Origin: UBA8752 sp036159995
GTDB lineage: Bacteria > Bacteroidota > Bacteroidia > Flavobacteriales_D > Sanyastnellaceae
Length of the DNA: 34,651 nucleotides
NCBI GenBank assembly: GCA_036159995.1
Contig: JAYYEI010000041.1
Span: 1 to 34,651, forward strand
Direction of reading: 5' to 3'
The position numbers and the translations under genes are program-made. The notes under the pieces were generated by a model. That model did not search any database. It was given only the letters and a program-made list of their open reading frames with translations, and was not told the origin of the DNA. Positions 7,554 through 15,202 of the stretch are shown here, piece after piece (position 1 is the first letter of the stretch; every line of letters starts with the position of its first letter).

Positions 7554-8093
7554 TCAGAGGCGGGCGACGTGCTTGTCGATCTGGATGTGCAGCTCCATGC
7601 CGCGCAGGTTCTTGGCGACAATGATGCCGTTCTCGTCCACGAGGAAGCTCATCGGAATGCTGCTGACTCCATAGAGGGCTGCCGCTTCGCTGTCCCAACC
7701 GGCGAGGTCGCTGCCGTGCCAATCCCAGTCCAGCTGGTCCTGCTTCACCGCCTTCTCCCAGCTCTCCTGCTTGCGGTCGAGGGACACGCTGGCAATGGTG
7801 AAGCCGTCGGCCGACTTGAACTTGGCCTTGCGGTACTTTTTGTAGGCGTTCACGACGTTGGGATTCTCCCGGCGGCAGGGGCCGCACCAACTGGCCCAGA
7901 AGTCGACCAGCACCAGCTGCCCCTTGAGGTCGCTGAGGCGGATCTGGTCTCCGTCGATTCCCTGAAGAACCAATTCGGGTGCCTGGTCGCCGACGTTGGT
8001 GCCCACCCGGGGATCCTGGGCCAGGACGGAGGCGCTGAAGGCGAGACAGCCCATCAGGAGGGCAGAAAAGCGGGGGAAGGTCAACGTGCTCAT
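7554..8093 (-). CDS. Secreted TlpA/ResA-like thioredoxin-fold protein
   Basis: This 179-residue exported thiol-disulfide oxidoreductase probably acts in the periplasm. An N-terminal signal sequence (FSALLMGCLAFSASVLAQ) is followed by a thioredoxin fold of the AhpC-TSA/TlpA type. The active site is WCGPC (C70 and C73) after VLVDFWAS, and the cis-proline loop is SSIPMSF. The insertion DRKQESWEKAVKQDQLDW is typical of TlpA relatives. The LMGC stretch could act as a lipobox, so it may be a lipoprotein; cleavage after VLAQ is the alternative. The start is the ATG preceded by an AT-rich GTAAATTGTAGATTCA segment and no Shine-Dalgarno. It is separate from grpE (115-base gap) and follows murA by 42 bases. 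The substrate is unknown. Confidence 0.9.
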   Translation of the reverse strand: MSTLTFPRFSALLMGCLAFSASVLAQDPRVGTNVGDQAPELVLQGIDGDQIRLSDLKGQLVLVDFWASWCGPCRRENPNVVNAYKKYRKAKFKSADGFTIASVSLDRKQESWEKAVKQDQLDWDWHGSDLAGWDSEAAALYGVSSIPMSFLVDENGIIVAKNLRGMELHIQIDKHVARL

Positions 8094-8101
8094 TTGAATC
8101 T

Positions 8102-8109
8102 ACAATTTA
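8102..8109 (-). promoter_or_regulatory. Possible -7 box TAAATTGT upstream of the TlpA-like gene
   Basis: On the minus strand TAAATTGT ends 8 bases before the ATG at 8093. The same GTAAATTGTAGA string occurs before the gene starting at 15152, so two unrelated secreted-protein genes share it. No TTG is found at the expected distance upstream. Confidence 0.3.
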
Positions 8110-8135
8110 CGGAGGGAACGGCGGAGGGGGAAGGG

Positions 8136-9449
8136 TCAGTCTGCGAGACGCTCGATCTGGGCTCCCAACGCCCGCAAACGGTGTTCGATGTACTGATAGC
8201 CGCGGTCGATCTGGCCGATGTTGTGGATGGTCGAACGCCCCTCGGCCGACAGGGCGGCGATGAGCAGCGACACGCCCGCCCGGATGTCCGGCGAGGTCAT
8301 GGTCACCCCGCGCAGGGGCGCCTTGCGGTCAAGGCCGATGACCGTGGCGCGGTGCGGGTCGCAGAGGATGATCTGGGCCCCCATGTCGATTAGCTTGTCC
8401 ACGAAGAACAGCCGCGACTCGAACATTTTCTGGTGCACGAGCACACTGCCCCGGGCCTGGGTGGCGGTCACGAGGAGGATGGACAGGAGGTCCGGGGTGA
8501 ACCCGGGCCACGGGGCATCCGCAACGGTCAGGATGGAGCCATCGATGAAGGTGTCGATCTCGTAATGGTCCTGGGCGGGCACGTAGAGGTCGTCGCCGCG
8601 CCGCTCGAGGCCGATGCCCATGCGCTCGAACACGCGGGGAATCTGGCCGAGGTCGTCCCAGCTCACGTCCTTGATGGTGACCTCACCCCGCGTCATCGCC
8701 GCCATGCCGATGAAACTGCCGATCTCGATCATGTCGGGCAGGCAGCGGTGGTCGCAACCTCCCAGGGACTCGACCCCCTCGATGGTGAGCAGATTGGACC
8801 CAACCCCGGAGATCTTGCCGCCCATGCGGTTGATCATCTTGCAGAGCTGCTGCAGGTAGGGCTCGCAGGCCGCGTTGTAGATGGTGGTCGTGCCCTTGGC
8901 CAAGGCGGCCGCCATGACGATGTTGGCGGTGCCGGTCACCGAGGCCTCGTCGAGCAGCATGTGATTGCCCTTCAGGCCGTTGGGCGCCTCGGCCCGGTAG
9001 AAGGTTTCGCCTGCATCGTAGCGGAAGCTGGCCCCGAGGTTCTCGAATCCGATGAAGTGGGTGTCCATCCGGCGCCGGCCGATCTTGTCGCCACCGGGCT
9101 TCGGGATGTAGCCCTTCCCGAAGCGGGAGAGCAAGGGCCCCATGATCATGACGCTGCCCCGGAGTCCACTGCCCTTCTGACGGAATTCCGGACTCTCGAG
9201 GTAGGCCATGTTCACGTCGTCAGCCTGGAATCGGAACGTACCCGCGTCGAGCTTCTCCACCTTCACGCCCATGGAGGCGAGCAGGTCGATGAGCCGGTTC
9301 ACATCGACGATGTCCGGCAGGTTGGCAATGGTGACGGGTTCGGAAGTCAGGAGGACCGCACACACCACCTGAAGGGCCTCGTTCTTGGCCCCTTGCGGTG
9401 TGATGGATCCATTGAGGGGATGCCCTCCTTCGATGACGAAAGTGCCCAT
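8136..9449 (-). CDS. murA: UDP-N-acetylglucosamine 1-carboxyvinyltransferase, Asp-type active site
   Basis: MurA makes the first committed step of peptidoglycan synthesis, adding enolpyruvate from PEP to UDP-GlcNAc in the cytoplasm. From ATG 9449 the protein has 437 residues, in the family range. The start MGTFVIEGGHPLNG and the loop PQGAKNEAL are family signatures. The catalytic loop reads KPGGDKIGRRRMDTHF. The position usually held by the PEP-attacking Cys (PGGCxIG) is Asp, D121. Known Asp-type MurA enzymes are fosfomycin-insensitive. The C-terminal half has typical repeats (DIRAGVSLLIAAL). An upstream in-frame start at 9527 would add 26 unlikely residues. It follows the DUF4290 gene, a neighbour I recall for murA in Bacteroidota. 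Confidence 0.96.
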   Translation of the reverse strand: MGTFVIEGGHPLNGSITPQGAKNEALQVVCAVLLTSEPVTIANLPDIVDVNRLIDLLASMGVKVEKLDAGTFRFQADDVNMAYLESPEFRQKGSGLRGSVMIMGPLLSRFGKGYIPKPGGDKIGRRRMDTHFIGFENLGASFRYDAGETFYRAEAPNGLKGNHMLLDEASVTGTANIVMAAALAKGTTTIYNAACEPYLQQLCKMINRMGGKISGVGSNLLTIEGVESLGGCDHRCLPDMIEIGSFIGMAAMTRGEVTIKDVSWDDLGQIPRVFERMGIGLERRGDDLYVPAQDHYEIDTFIDGSILTVADAPWPGFTPDLLSILLVTATQARGSVLVHQKMFESRLFFVDKLIDMGAQIILCDPHRATVIGLDRKAPLRGVTMTSPDIRAGVSLLIAALSAEGRSTIHNIGQIDRGYQYIEHRLRALGAQIERLAD

Positions 9450-9535
9450 GGCGCGGTCAGTGGTTTGCCTCCCAAGGTGGGACAGGGCAAGGGGCAGGTG
9501 ACCCGGCTCGGGGGTTGTTTTCGACAAGGGGGCGG

Positions 9536-9556
9536 GGAGGCCCGGAAACGGCCTCC
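9536..9556. terminator. GC-rich hairpin between the DUF4290 gene and murA
   Basis: GGAGGCC (9536-9542) pairs with GGCCTCC (9550-9556) around a 7-base loop. It lies 14 bases after the DUF4290 stop and has no T-run. It may be an attenuator, a weak terminator or an RNA-stability element. Confidence 0.35.
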
Positions 9557-9569
9557 TCGAGCGGGGGAA

Positions 9570-10217
9570 TCAGCGCTTGCGCTTTCCGCCGCGGTGCTGA
9601 CGGAAATTGTTGGAGGTCTTCCGCTTGCTCTTGAGGATCTCACTGGAGGAGACGAGCTCCTTCTCGGCGGGCACGTCAAGCGCCCCACCCGACATCTCGC
9701 GGAGCTGGGCGCGGATGAGGGCATCCTCCACAGCGCCCTTGTTCCACGTGAGATATTGACGCTTGAGCAGATTGGCGATCATCATCGCCAGCGCCGCGCG
9801 CTCCTCCCCTTCCGGCATCTCGATGGCCTTGGCGATCAGATCCTCCACGATCCGGCCGTAAAAGGAAGGACGCTTGCCGATCTGGGTGTAGGTGAGGGAT
9901 TCCGGACCCGGGTCCTCCTCGGGCTTGGCGGGCGGCGGGAAGGGACCGTCGATGTCGAGTTCCCAGTTGGCCATGACGTGCAGATGGCCCCAGAGCTTCT
10001 CCTCGTGGTCCGTCATCTCCTTAGAGCCGGGGACGAGGGTGCGCATCACGCTGACGATGGCCGCGGCGCATTGGTTGCGCTCTTCGCGGTCCTCGATGCC
10101 GATGCAATGCGCCACCATCTCGTGCACCACCCGGCCGTATTCGGGGATGGAGATGTGGGGGCGGCGGCTGTTGTAAGTCAAGCCATCGAAGGCCGTCGTA
10201 GCAGGGGAAGTGGGCAT
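9570..10217 (-). CDS. DUF4290 family protein
   Basis: This 215-residue protein has no signal peptide and no membrane segment. The pattern of DUF4290, a Bacteroidota family, is visible: TYNSRRPHISIPEYGRVVHE near the N-terminus, then CIGIEDREERNQCA, HEEKLWGHLHVMANWELDID, and YGRIVEDLIAKA. The C-terminus is basic (KSKRKTSNNFRQHRGGKRKR), which suggests contact with RNA or another polyanion, but that is inference. Function is unknown. The gene sits directly upstream of murA, 120 bases away with a hairpin in between, an arrangement I recall from other Bacteroidota. The family assignment is from memory and fairly secure. Confidence 0.87.
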   Translation of the reverse strand: MPTSPATTAFDGLTYNSRRPHISIPEYGRVVHEMVAHCIGIEDREERNQCAAAIVSVMRTLVPGSKEMTDHEEKLWGHLHVMANWELDIDGPFPPPAKPEEDPGPESLTYTQIGKRPSFYGRIVEDLIAKAIEMPEGEERAALAMMIANLLKRQYLTWNKGAVEDALIRAQLREMSGGALDVPAEKELVSSSEILKSKRKTSNNFRQHRGGKRKR

Positions 10218-10261
10218 GTCGCGGTGGACTGGAAAATGTGGTCGGCCCGGGGGCCGGAAGC

Positions 10262-11089
10262 TCAGCGCTTCTTGAAGGTCTCGGACCTCGCGCCGTAGTT
10301 GACGAAGTACTCGCCGCGTGCAAGATAGCGAAGGACGACCTCCTTCCCATGCCCTTGGAGGACCACGGTCCCGAAGGCATTGACCACCTCGTACTGGGTC
10401 TCCTCGCTGAAGGCCATCCGTTCGGTGCGCGGATCGTAGTCAAAGCGGATCGGAGCGGCATCAGACGTGAAGCGGGCCTCGCCCTTCACCTCGAGGGCCC
10501 CATCAGCGGCGAGGTGGGTCAGTCGAAGGATGTTCTCGCCCCGGACCGGCTTGAACCGGGCGTTGTAGTAGCGCTCACCGGGACCGCCGAGTCCATCGAC
10601 CCGGACCACGTCCACCCATTTGCCCCACTTCAGCTGCTGGAGGACGAAGGGCATCCGGCCCCGCTCCTCGGAGGTCACCCAGCGGACTTCCCCGTTGTCG
10701 TCCGCCTCGAACTCGATGAGCTCGAAGCCCGGGGAGGGTGCGATGACCTCGGGATTGAGGATGCGCGGCGCACATCCCGGACGGTGCATCAGGCGCACGG
10801 CGACCCCCTTTCCCAGCGCAATGCCGTGGCTGCGGAGGTCGATTTCGAAGGCGTGGGAGTTGACCTGGTCGGCGGTCACGAGTCCATTGACCCGGACCTC
10901 ATAACAGCAGAATCCGACGCCGTCGGGGTTGGTCTCGTTGACGACAAGGAGGTTCTCCCCTTGGTAGAGGCCGGCGACATCGATGGCCTGCTGGGCCCGG
11001 GCCGGCGTCGCGGACAACGCCGTGAGCAGGGCCGCCGTGCAGAGCACGGCAGGGCGCAGGGACCGGGCAGGGAGGGTGTGAACCGTCAC
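10262..11089 (-). CDS. Secreted protein of unknown function with a short C-terminal sorting-like end
   Basis: The product has 275 residues and starts with GTG. A signal peptide is clear (RPAVLCTAALLTALSATPARAQ). The mature part is beta-rich with no motif I can name. It begins IDVAGLYQGENLLVVNETN, contains GFCCYEVRVNG with adjacent cysteines, and RLMHRPGCAPRILNP. The last 35 residues (ending KEVVLRYLARGEYFVNYG plus a basic tail) look like the end of a type A type-IX-secretion tail, which typically closes with 'L..G.Y.V.......K'. The resemblance is short, and the tail may instead be part of the fold. The GTG start is supported by TAGATTCG ending 4 bases before it. DUF4290 and murA follow on the same strand. 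Confidence 0.7.
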   Translation of the reverse strand: MTVHTLPARSLRPAVLCTAALLTALSATPARAQQAIDVAGLYQGENLLVVNETNPDGVGFCCYEVRVNGLVTADQVNSHAFEIDLRSHGIALGKGVAVRLMHRPGCAPRILNPEVIAPSPGFELIEFEADDNGEVRWVTSEERGRMPFVLQQLKWGKWVDVVRVDGLGGPGERYYNARFKPVRGENILRLTHLAADGALEVKGEARFTSDAAPIRFDYDPRTERMAFSEETQYEVVNAFGTVVLQGHGKEVVLRYLARGEYFVNYGARSETFKKR

Positions 11090-11093
11090 GCGT

Positions 11094-11101
11094 CGAATCT
11101 A
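11094..11101 (-). promoter_or_regulatory. -7-like box TAGATTCG, 4 bases before a GTG start
   Basis: On the minus strand TAGATTCG fits TAnnTTCG exactly. It is followed by ACGC and the GTG at 11089. No TTG is found 19-21 bases upstream. The expected start point coincides with the initiation codon. Confidence 0.4.
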
Positions 11102-11158
11102 CGACATCCGCCCCAAGTCGGGCCGGGGCCCGACCAAGCGGAAGGCCCGCCGAACCCG

Positions 11159-11166
11159 TAACTTGG
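11159..11166 (+). promoter_or_regulatory. -7-like box TAACTTGG, 4 bases before the histidine kinase GTG
   Basis: TAACTTGG resembles TAnnTTTG with one change and is followed by AGCC and the GTG at 11171. The upstream 40 bases contain no TTG. It diverges from the box of the 11089 gene across an 81-base intergenic region. Confidence 0.35.
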
Positions 11167-11170
11167 AGCC

Positions 11171-12445
11171 GTGTCCAGACGCCGTATCCGACTGCTCATC
11201 CTGACGGGCCTGCTGTCCATTTTCGGCACGCTGGTCTTGCAGCTGATTTGGCTCCGCCAGGCGGTGGACCTCGGGGAGCGGGAATTCAATGACCGGGTCG
11301 TCATCGCCCTCACCGAGGTGGTGGACCGCATCCAATCCATGCGCGGGGACAGCGCCGTGGTGGAGCCGGTCCGCCAACAGGCCTCCAACGCTTTCGTCGC
11401 CAACCTCAACGACACCCTCCACCCCTTCCTGCTGGAGGCCCTGCTCCGCGAATCATTCGAGCGGGCCGCCCTGGACGCCCCGTTCGACTATGCGATCTAC
11501 GACTGCTTCAGCGACAGCATCGTCTACGGCGGCCATGTCGGCGGCCAGGAATCCGAGGAGGCGATGCCCCCCCGGTTTGACCGGGACGGGCACTATTTCG
11601 GCATCCGCTTTCCGGACCGCCGGGCGGACATCCTGATGAGCCTCGACCGCTGGTTGCTCGCGAGCATCCTCCAGCTGCTGGTCCTGGGCACCTTTGTGTA
11701 TGCGGTGGTCATCGTCCTGCGCCAGAAGCGGTTGTCCGAGGTCCGGGAGGACTTCATCAACAACATGACGCACGAATTCAAGACCCCCATTGCCTCGATC
11801 GAATCCGGCGCACAGTTGCTCCAGCGCGCAGAGATCGGAGGGGACGCAACGGCCCGCAAGCGCTATCTGGACCTCATCTTATCCGAGAACGGCCGAATGC
11901 GCCGACAGGTCGACAAGGTCATGGAAATGGCCACTGTCGAGAAGGGCGCCGTGCGGCTGGCCCGCGACCCGTTCGACCCGGCCGACTGGGTGCGCCGGAA
12001 CGTGGAATCGGCCCTGCCCTCCGTGGAGCGACTGGAAGGCCGGCTTGTGGCGGTGGTGCCGGAGCAGGCTTCCGGCGCGCAACACGTGGGGGACCTCACC
12101 CACCTCGACGGCGTCCTGAGCAACCTCATCGACAACGCCATCCGCTATTCCGGTGACGGCCCGCCGGACATCGAAGTCCAGCTGGAGAGCCTCAAGGGAG
12201 GCCGCGCCGGTTGGCGCGTCACGGTGGCGGACCGGGGCATCGGCGTCCCCGCGGAGCACCTCGAGCGCATCTTCGACCGGTTCCACCGCGTCCCCACCGG
12301 GGACCGGCACGACGTCAAGGGCTTCGGCCTCGGGCTGCATTACGTCCGGTCCATCGTGGAAGGACACGGAGGCCAGATTCGCTGTGCGCAGCGGGAGGGC
12401 GGCGGCAGCGTGTTCACCATTGACCTTCCCAACCCGGCCCCATGA
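11171..12445 (+). CDS. Membrane sensor histidine kinase
   Basis: This 424-residue two-component sensor starts with GTG. A first membrane helix lies at about residues 7-28 (LLILTGLLSIFGTLVLQLIW). A periplasmic domain of about 130 residues follows, and a second helix spans about 162-184 (LLASILQLLVLGTFVYAVVI). The HisKA dimerisation box reads NNMTHEFKTPIASIESGAQ with phospho-acceptor H201. The ATPase domain has N-box NLIDNAIRYSG, G1 DRGIGVP and G2 GFGLGLHYV. The layout resembles the RprX-type kinases of Bacteroidota, but the signal is not deducible. The stop codon overlaps the next gene's ATG (ATGA), so kinase and regulator are translationally coupled. Confidence 0.95.
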   Translation: MSRRRIRLLILTGLLSIFGTLVLQLIWLRQAVDLGEREFNDRVVIALTEVVDRIQSMRGDSAVVEPVRQQASNAFVANLNDTLHPFLLEALLRESFERAALDAPFDYAIYDCFSDSIVYGGHVGGQESEEAMPPRFDRDGHYFGIRFPDRRADILMSLDRWLLASILQLLVLGTFVYAVVIVLRQKRLSEVREDFINNMTHEFKTPIASIESGAQLLQRAEIGGDATARKRYLDLILSENGRMRRQVDKVMEMATVEKGAVRLARDPFDPADWVRRNVESALPSVERLEGRLVAVVPEQASGAQHVGDLTHLDGVLSNLIDNAIRYSGDGPPDIEVQLESLKGGRAGWRVTVADRGIGVPAEHLERIFDRFHRVPTGDRHDVKGFGLGLHYVRSIVEGHGGQIRCAQREGGGSVFTIDLPNPAP

Positions 12446-13173
12446 GCTCCGATTCGCCGCGCATCCTGCTCGTGGAGGACGACCCCTCCCTTGGTCTGAT
12501 CCTGCACGATTTGCTCCGCCTCGAGGGCTACACCGTCGACCTGATCCGGGACGGGCGTGAAGCCCTGCCCGCCTACCATGCCGCGGAGGTGGACCTCGCC
12601 GTGCTTGACGTCATGCTCCCCGGGCGGGATGGCTTTGCCCTGACCGAGGATCTCCGAAAGGTCTCGACCACGTTGCCCATCCTCATCCTGACCGCCCGCG
12701 ACCGGGTAGAGGATCGGGTCCGGGGCCTCAAGGCGGGAGCGGACGACTATGTGATCAAGCCGTTCGACAACGAGGAACTCCTTCTCCGCATCGGCAGTCT
12801 GCTGAAACGGGCACAGCCCCGGTATGAGGGGCAGGGCAACACGCTGTGCGTCGGATCGTTCACCCTCGACCGGGAGTCGTACATGTTGAGCTGGCCCGGA
12901 GGCGAACAGCGGCTCACCCGCAAGGAGGGCGACGTGCTCAAGCTGCTGATGCAACGGGAAGGTCGGACCACGGAGCGCGACCTCATCGGCCGCCTCGTGT
13001 GGGGCGAATCCGGGTATTTCATCGGGCGGAGCATGGACGTGTACATCGCCCGGCTCCGGAAAATCCTGAAGGCCGACCCCTCAGTCCGCCTGGAAACCAT
13101 GCACGGCGTGGGATTCCGACTGGATGGCCCCGATCGGACAGGGGGCGATCATTCGCAGAACACCCCAAAGTAG
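12442..13173 (+). CDS. OmpR/PhoB-type response regulator
   Basis: This 243-residue transcription factor is controlled by the kinase just upstream. The receiver domain has acidic residues in VEDDP (12-14), phospho-acceptor D56 in VLDVMLPGRDGF, and K106 in VIKPFDNEELL. The winged-helix DNA-binding domain occupies about 135-232, with LTRKEGDVLKLLMQREGRTT, the recognition helix region SMDVYIARLRKIL and the final hairpin METMHGVGFRL-like segment. It resembles RprY of Bacteroidota. The last 25 bases overlap the 3' end of the convergent arylsulfotransferase-like gene, so there is no spacer and no terminator between the two. Targets are unknown; the divergent or convergent neighbours are possible candidates. 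Confidence 0.95.
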   Translation: MSSDSPRILLVEDDPSLGLILHDLLRLEGYTVDLIRDGREALPAYHAAEVDLAVLDVMLPGRDGFALTEDLRKVSTTLPILILTARDRVEDRVRGLKAGADDYVIKPFDNEELLLRIGSLLKRAQPRYEGQGNTLCVGSFTLDRESYMLSWPGGEQRLTRKEGDVLKLLMQREGRTTERDLIGRLVWGESGYFIGRSMDVYIARLRKILKADPSVRLETMHGVGFRLDGPDRTGGDHSQNTPK

Positions 13174-15152
13174 GTCAGGAGCTCGAGCACATCGGCCACG
13201 CCGATCAAGCCATCGTCATTGAGGTCGGGCTGGCAGTCTTCGGCCGGACTGAAGGCGCAGCTCCCATCGTCGAAGAAGGCGTCCGGCTCGAAGTTGTCGG
13301 CCCCCGCGAGCGTGCACCCCACCCCGTTGCCGAGTCCACAGAAGGTGTCGTCTCCGGCAAACGGGGAGAAGCCGGGGTCATCCGGATCCGTGCATCCTGA
13401 ACAGAAGGCCGCGGCCTGACCGAGACATGCCCGGATCACCTCGCCGTCCCAATCGACGGGCCAGGTGAGGTCCAGGGTCCGCTGGACTCCGTCGGGCTGG
13501 CCATCCGCCTTGAAACCGTAGGTCCAGATGCCATTGCCCACCACAAGGCTGCCCGTCCACGTTCCGAATCCACCCGCTTCGAAGGTCAGGGTGGGCAGAT
13601 CGAGCCAAGCGAGGCCCACTGAGCCCGGCACCGTCCCCCATTGCGTGGCATCTACCCTGAATTCGAGCAGATACTGACAACTGCCATCGTCAAACGGCAG
13701 GGTCGAACAAGGGTTGTAGTTGAGGGCCATCGGATCGAGGCACTGGTCGTCTTCGGGGTCCGCGAAGGGAAACTCCCCCACGCACTCGCATTGGTTGTTG
13801 ACCGCGTCCTGCACCGTGCAAGGATCCCCGTCATCGCACGGTGACCCGACAAACAGGCACTCGCCATCCACCACGGCCAGCTGGTCGTAGTTGCAGGCGG
13901 CTGTGTTGCGGCACCCGATGCGCAACGGCAGGGCATCCGCGGGCACCTTCCGGGCGCGGTAGTTCCAGTAATTCGCCGGGAAGTAGATGGTCCCGAGCAG
14001 CGCTCCGGAGGCGGAGTATTCCGAGACCATGCCCCCGTTGTATTCATCGGAGCCGGCCGTCCCCCAACCAATCAGGGTGCCACCGTCTTCGAGGCGCTGA
14101 ATGCTGCCCTGCGACCCGGCGAAGTTGCCGTCCGGGTGGGGCCACGTCTCCACAACCGTGGCCGTCCAGTTGTCGTAGTCAAGCTGGTATTCCACACCGC
14201 GGGACGTCAGGGGTTCGCTGCCGGTGGCATTGTCGAAGACGATCATCCGGTTGCCGGGCAGCAACTGGGCATCGTGTTGCTGGGCGAAGGCGCCGGTCGC
14301 GTCGGTGAAGGTGAAATTGCTCTCGGGTCCGCCCATCTGCCAGGCGAGCCCTCCCGAGGCCCGGTCGATGCGGACCACAAGATCCATGTTGCGCATGCAC
14401 AACAGGATGTCCCCATTGTCCTGGGTTTCGAAGGCATTGTGGTGGTAGGCATCGATCAGGGAGGCTTCCCAGTTGCAGTGGGAGCAGAACGTGGCCGGAA
14501 TGTGGTCGGAGGCCCGCCACGCCCAGATGATGTTGCCGTTCTCGTCGAGTTCCTGAAGGATGCAATCGATGACCGCCCGAGACGGGTCATCCGGATCGGG
14601 CACACTGTCGGCGACATTCATGGTGATGATTTCCGACCCCATCAGGAGGGAGGTGCCATTCGCCCTCAGTTCGAGGTCATGGAAATCCACATCGGCCCCG
14701 ACGAACTCGATGATGTCCGAGACGAGCAGGGAGCTGTCCAACTCGTGCCACCAGCCCTCCAGCGTCGAAAACCAGGCGACGGTGCCGTTCTCATGGAGGT
14801 CAAAGTTGAACCCCTCGAAAGGCCTCAGCTGGTTGTGCCGCGCGACCCCGGCTTCATCAATGACTAGGGGGTAGGTCAGATTCGAGCTGAAGCGCGGGGC
14901 AGAGAGGATCCAACCCGGCGCGAACTGCTGGCCCGGCTCCATCTCCACGGTGATGTCCAACCCGACGCCGGTCTGCGCCGAGAGCTCCCCCATCCAGCAC
15001 GAGGCTCCGAGGCCAAGCACGACCAGCAGCACCGCGGAAAATCCGGAGGACAATTTTTTCGTGGCGGGTCCGTCTTGTGCGCGGAACACTCGACCTTCGA
15101 CAGGCCGCCGGTTCCGGCGTCCGCCTTCACACTCATTGGAGAGAAATGACAT
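13149..15152 (-). CDS. Secreted arylsulfotransferase (ASST)-like protein with CNYD repeats and a dockerin-like C-terminus
   Basis: This 667-residue exported protein has an unusually long, basic N-terminal region of about 33 residues before the hydrophobic core SAVLLVVLGLGASCW; cleavage is likely after SAQ (60). Residues 100-405 show the beta-propeller pattern of Arylsulfotran_2 proteins: FDLHENGTVAWF (117-128), DFHDLELRANGTSLL, AYHHNAFETQDNGDILL (235-251) and QQHDAQLLPGNRMIVFDN (291-308). Known ASSTs move sulfate between phenolic compounds; activity here is inferred. Degenerate GCxxxxACNYD repeats follow (413-433, 471-492, 587-605, 613-632) around a beta-sandwich piece. The C-terminus carries one EF-hand/dockerin-like segment (DLNDDGLIGVADVLELL, 643-659) instead of a type IX tail. 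The gene converges on and overlaps the regulator gene. Confidence 0.82.
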   Translation of the reverse strand: MSFLSNECEGGRRNRRPVEGRVFRAQDGPATKKLSSGFSAVLLVVLGLGASCWMGELSAQTGVGLDITVEMEPGQQFAPGWILSAPRFSSNLTYPLVIDEAGVARHNQLRPFEGFNFDLHENGTVAWFSTLEGWWHELDSSLLVSDIIEFVGADVDFHDLELRANGTSLLMGSEIITMNVADSVPDPDDPSRAVIDCILQELDENGNIIWAWRASDHIPATFCSHCNWEASLIDAYHHNAFETQDNGDILLCMRNMDLVVRIDRASGGLAWQMGGPESNFTFTDATGAFAQQHDAQLLPGNRMIVFDNATGSEPLTSRGVEYQLDYDNWTATVVETWPHPDGNFAGSQGSIQRLEDGGTLIGWGTAGSDEYNGGMVSEYSASGALLGTIYFPANYWNYRARKVPADALPLRIGCRNTAACNYDQLAVVDGECLFVGSPCDDGDPCTVQDAVNNQCECVGEFPFADPEDDQCLDPMALNYNPCSTLPFDDGSCQYLLEFRVDATQWGTVPGSVGLAWLDLPTLTFEAGGFGTWTGSLVVGNGIWTYGFKADGQPDGVQRTLDLTWPVDWDGEVIRACLGQAAAFCSGCTDPDDPGFSPFAGDDTFCGLGNGVGCTLAGADNFEPDAFFDDGSCAFSPAEDCQPDLNDDGLIGVADVLELLTYFGVFCE

Positions 15153-15159
15153 CTCGTCT

Positions 15160-15167
15160 ACAATTTA
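15160..15167 (-). promoter_or_regulatory. Possible -7 box TAAATTGT before the ASST-like gene
   Basis: On the minus strand TAAATTGT ends 7 bases before the ATG at 15152, within the string GTAAATTGTAGA that also precedes the TlpA-like gene. The 50-base divergent region is AT-rich, unlike the flanking genes. No TTG -33 element is seen. Confidence 0.33.
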
Positions 15168-15190
15168 CGATTTTTCATCGACACTTTTTT

Positions 15191-15198
15191 CATTTTCG
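15191..15198 (+). promoter_or_regulatory. -7-like box CATTTTCG, 4 bases before the porin-like gene
   Basis: CATTTTCG is followed by ACGA and the ATG at 15203. The same 8-mer sits 4 bases before the start codon of the regulator gene at 2446. It diverges from the TAAATTGT box of the ASST-like gene. Confidence 0.33.
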
Positions 15199-15202
15199 AC
15201 GA

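Noticed and set aside
9509..9530. Short TTGT...ACAA inverted repeat upstream of murA as an operator
   Set aside because: Only four base pairs per arm; too short to distinguish from chance.
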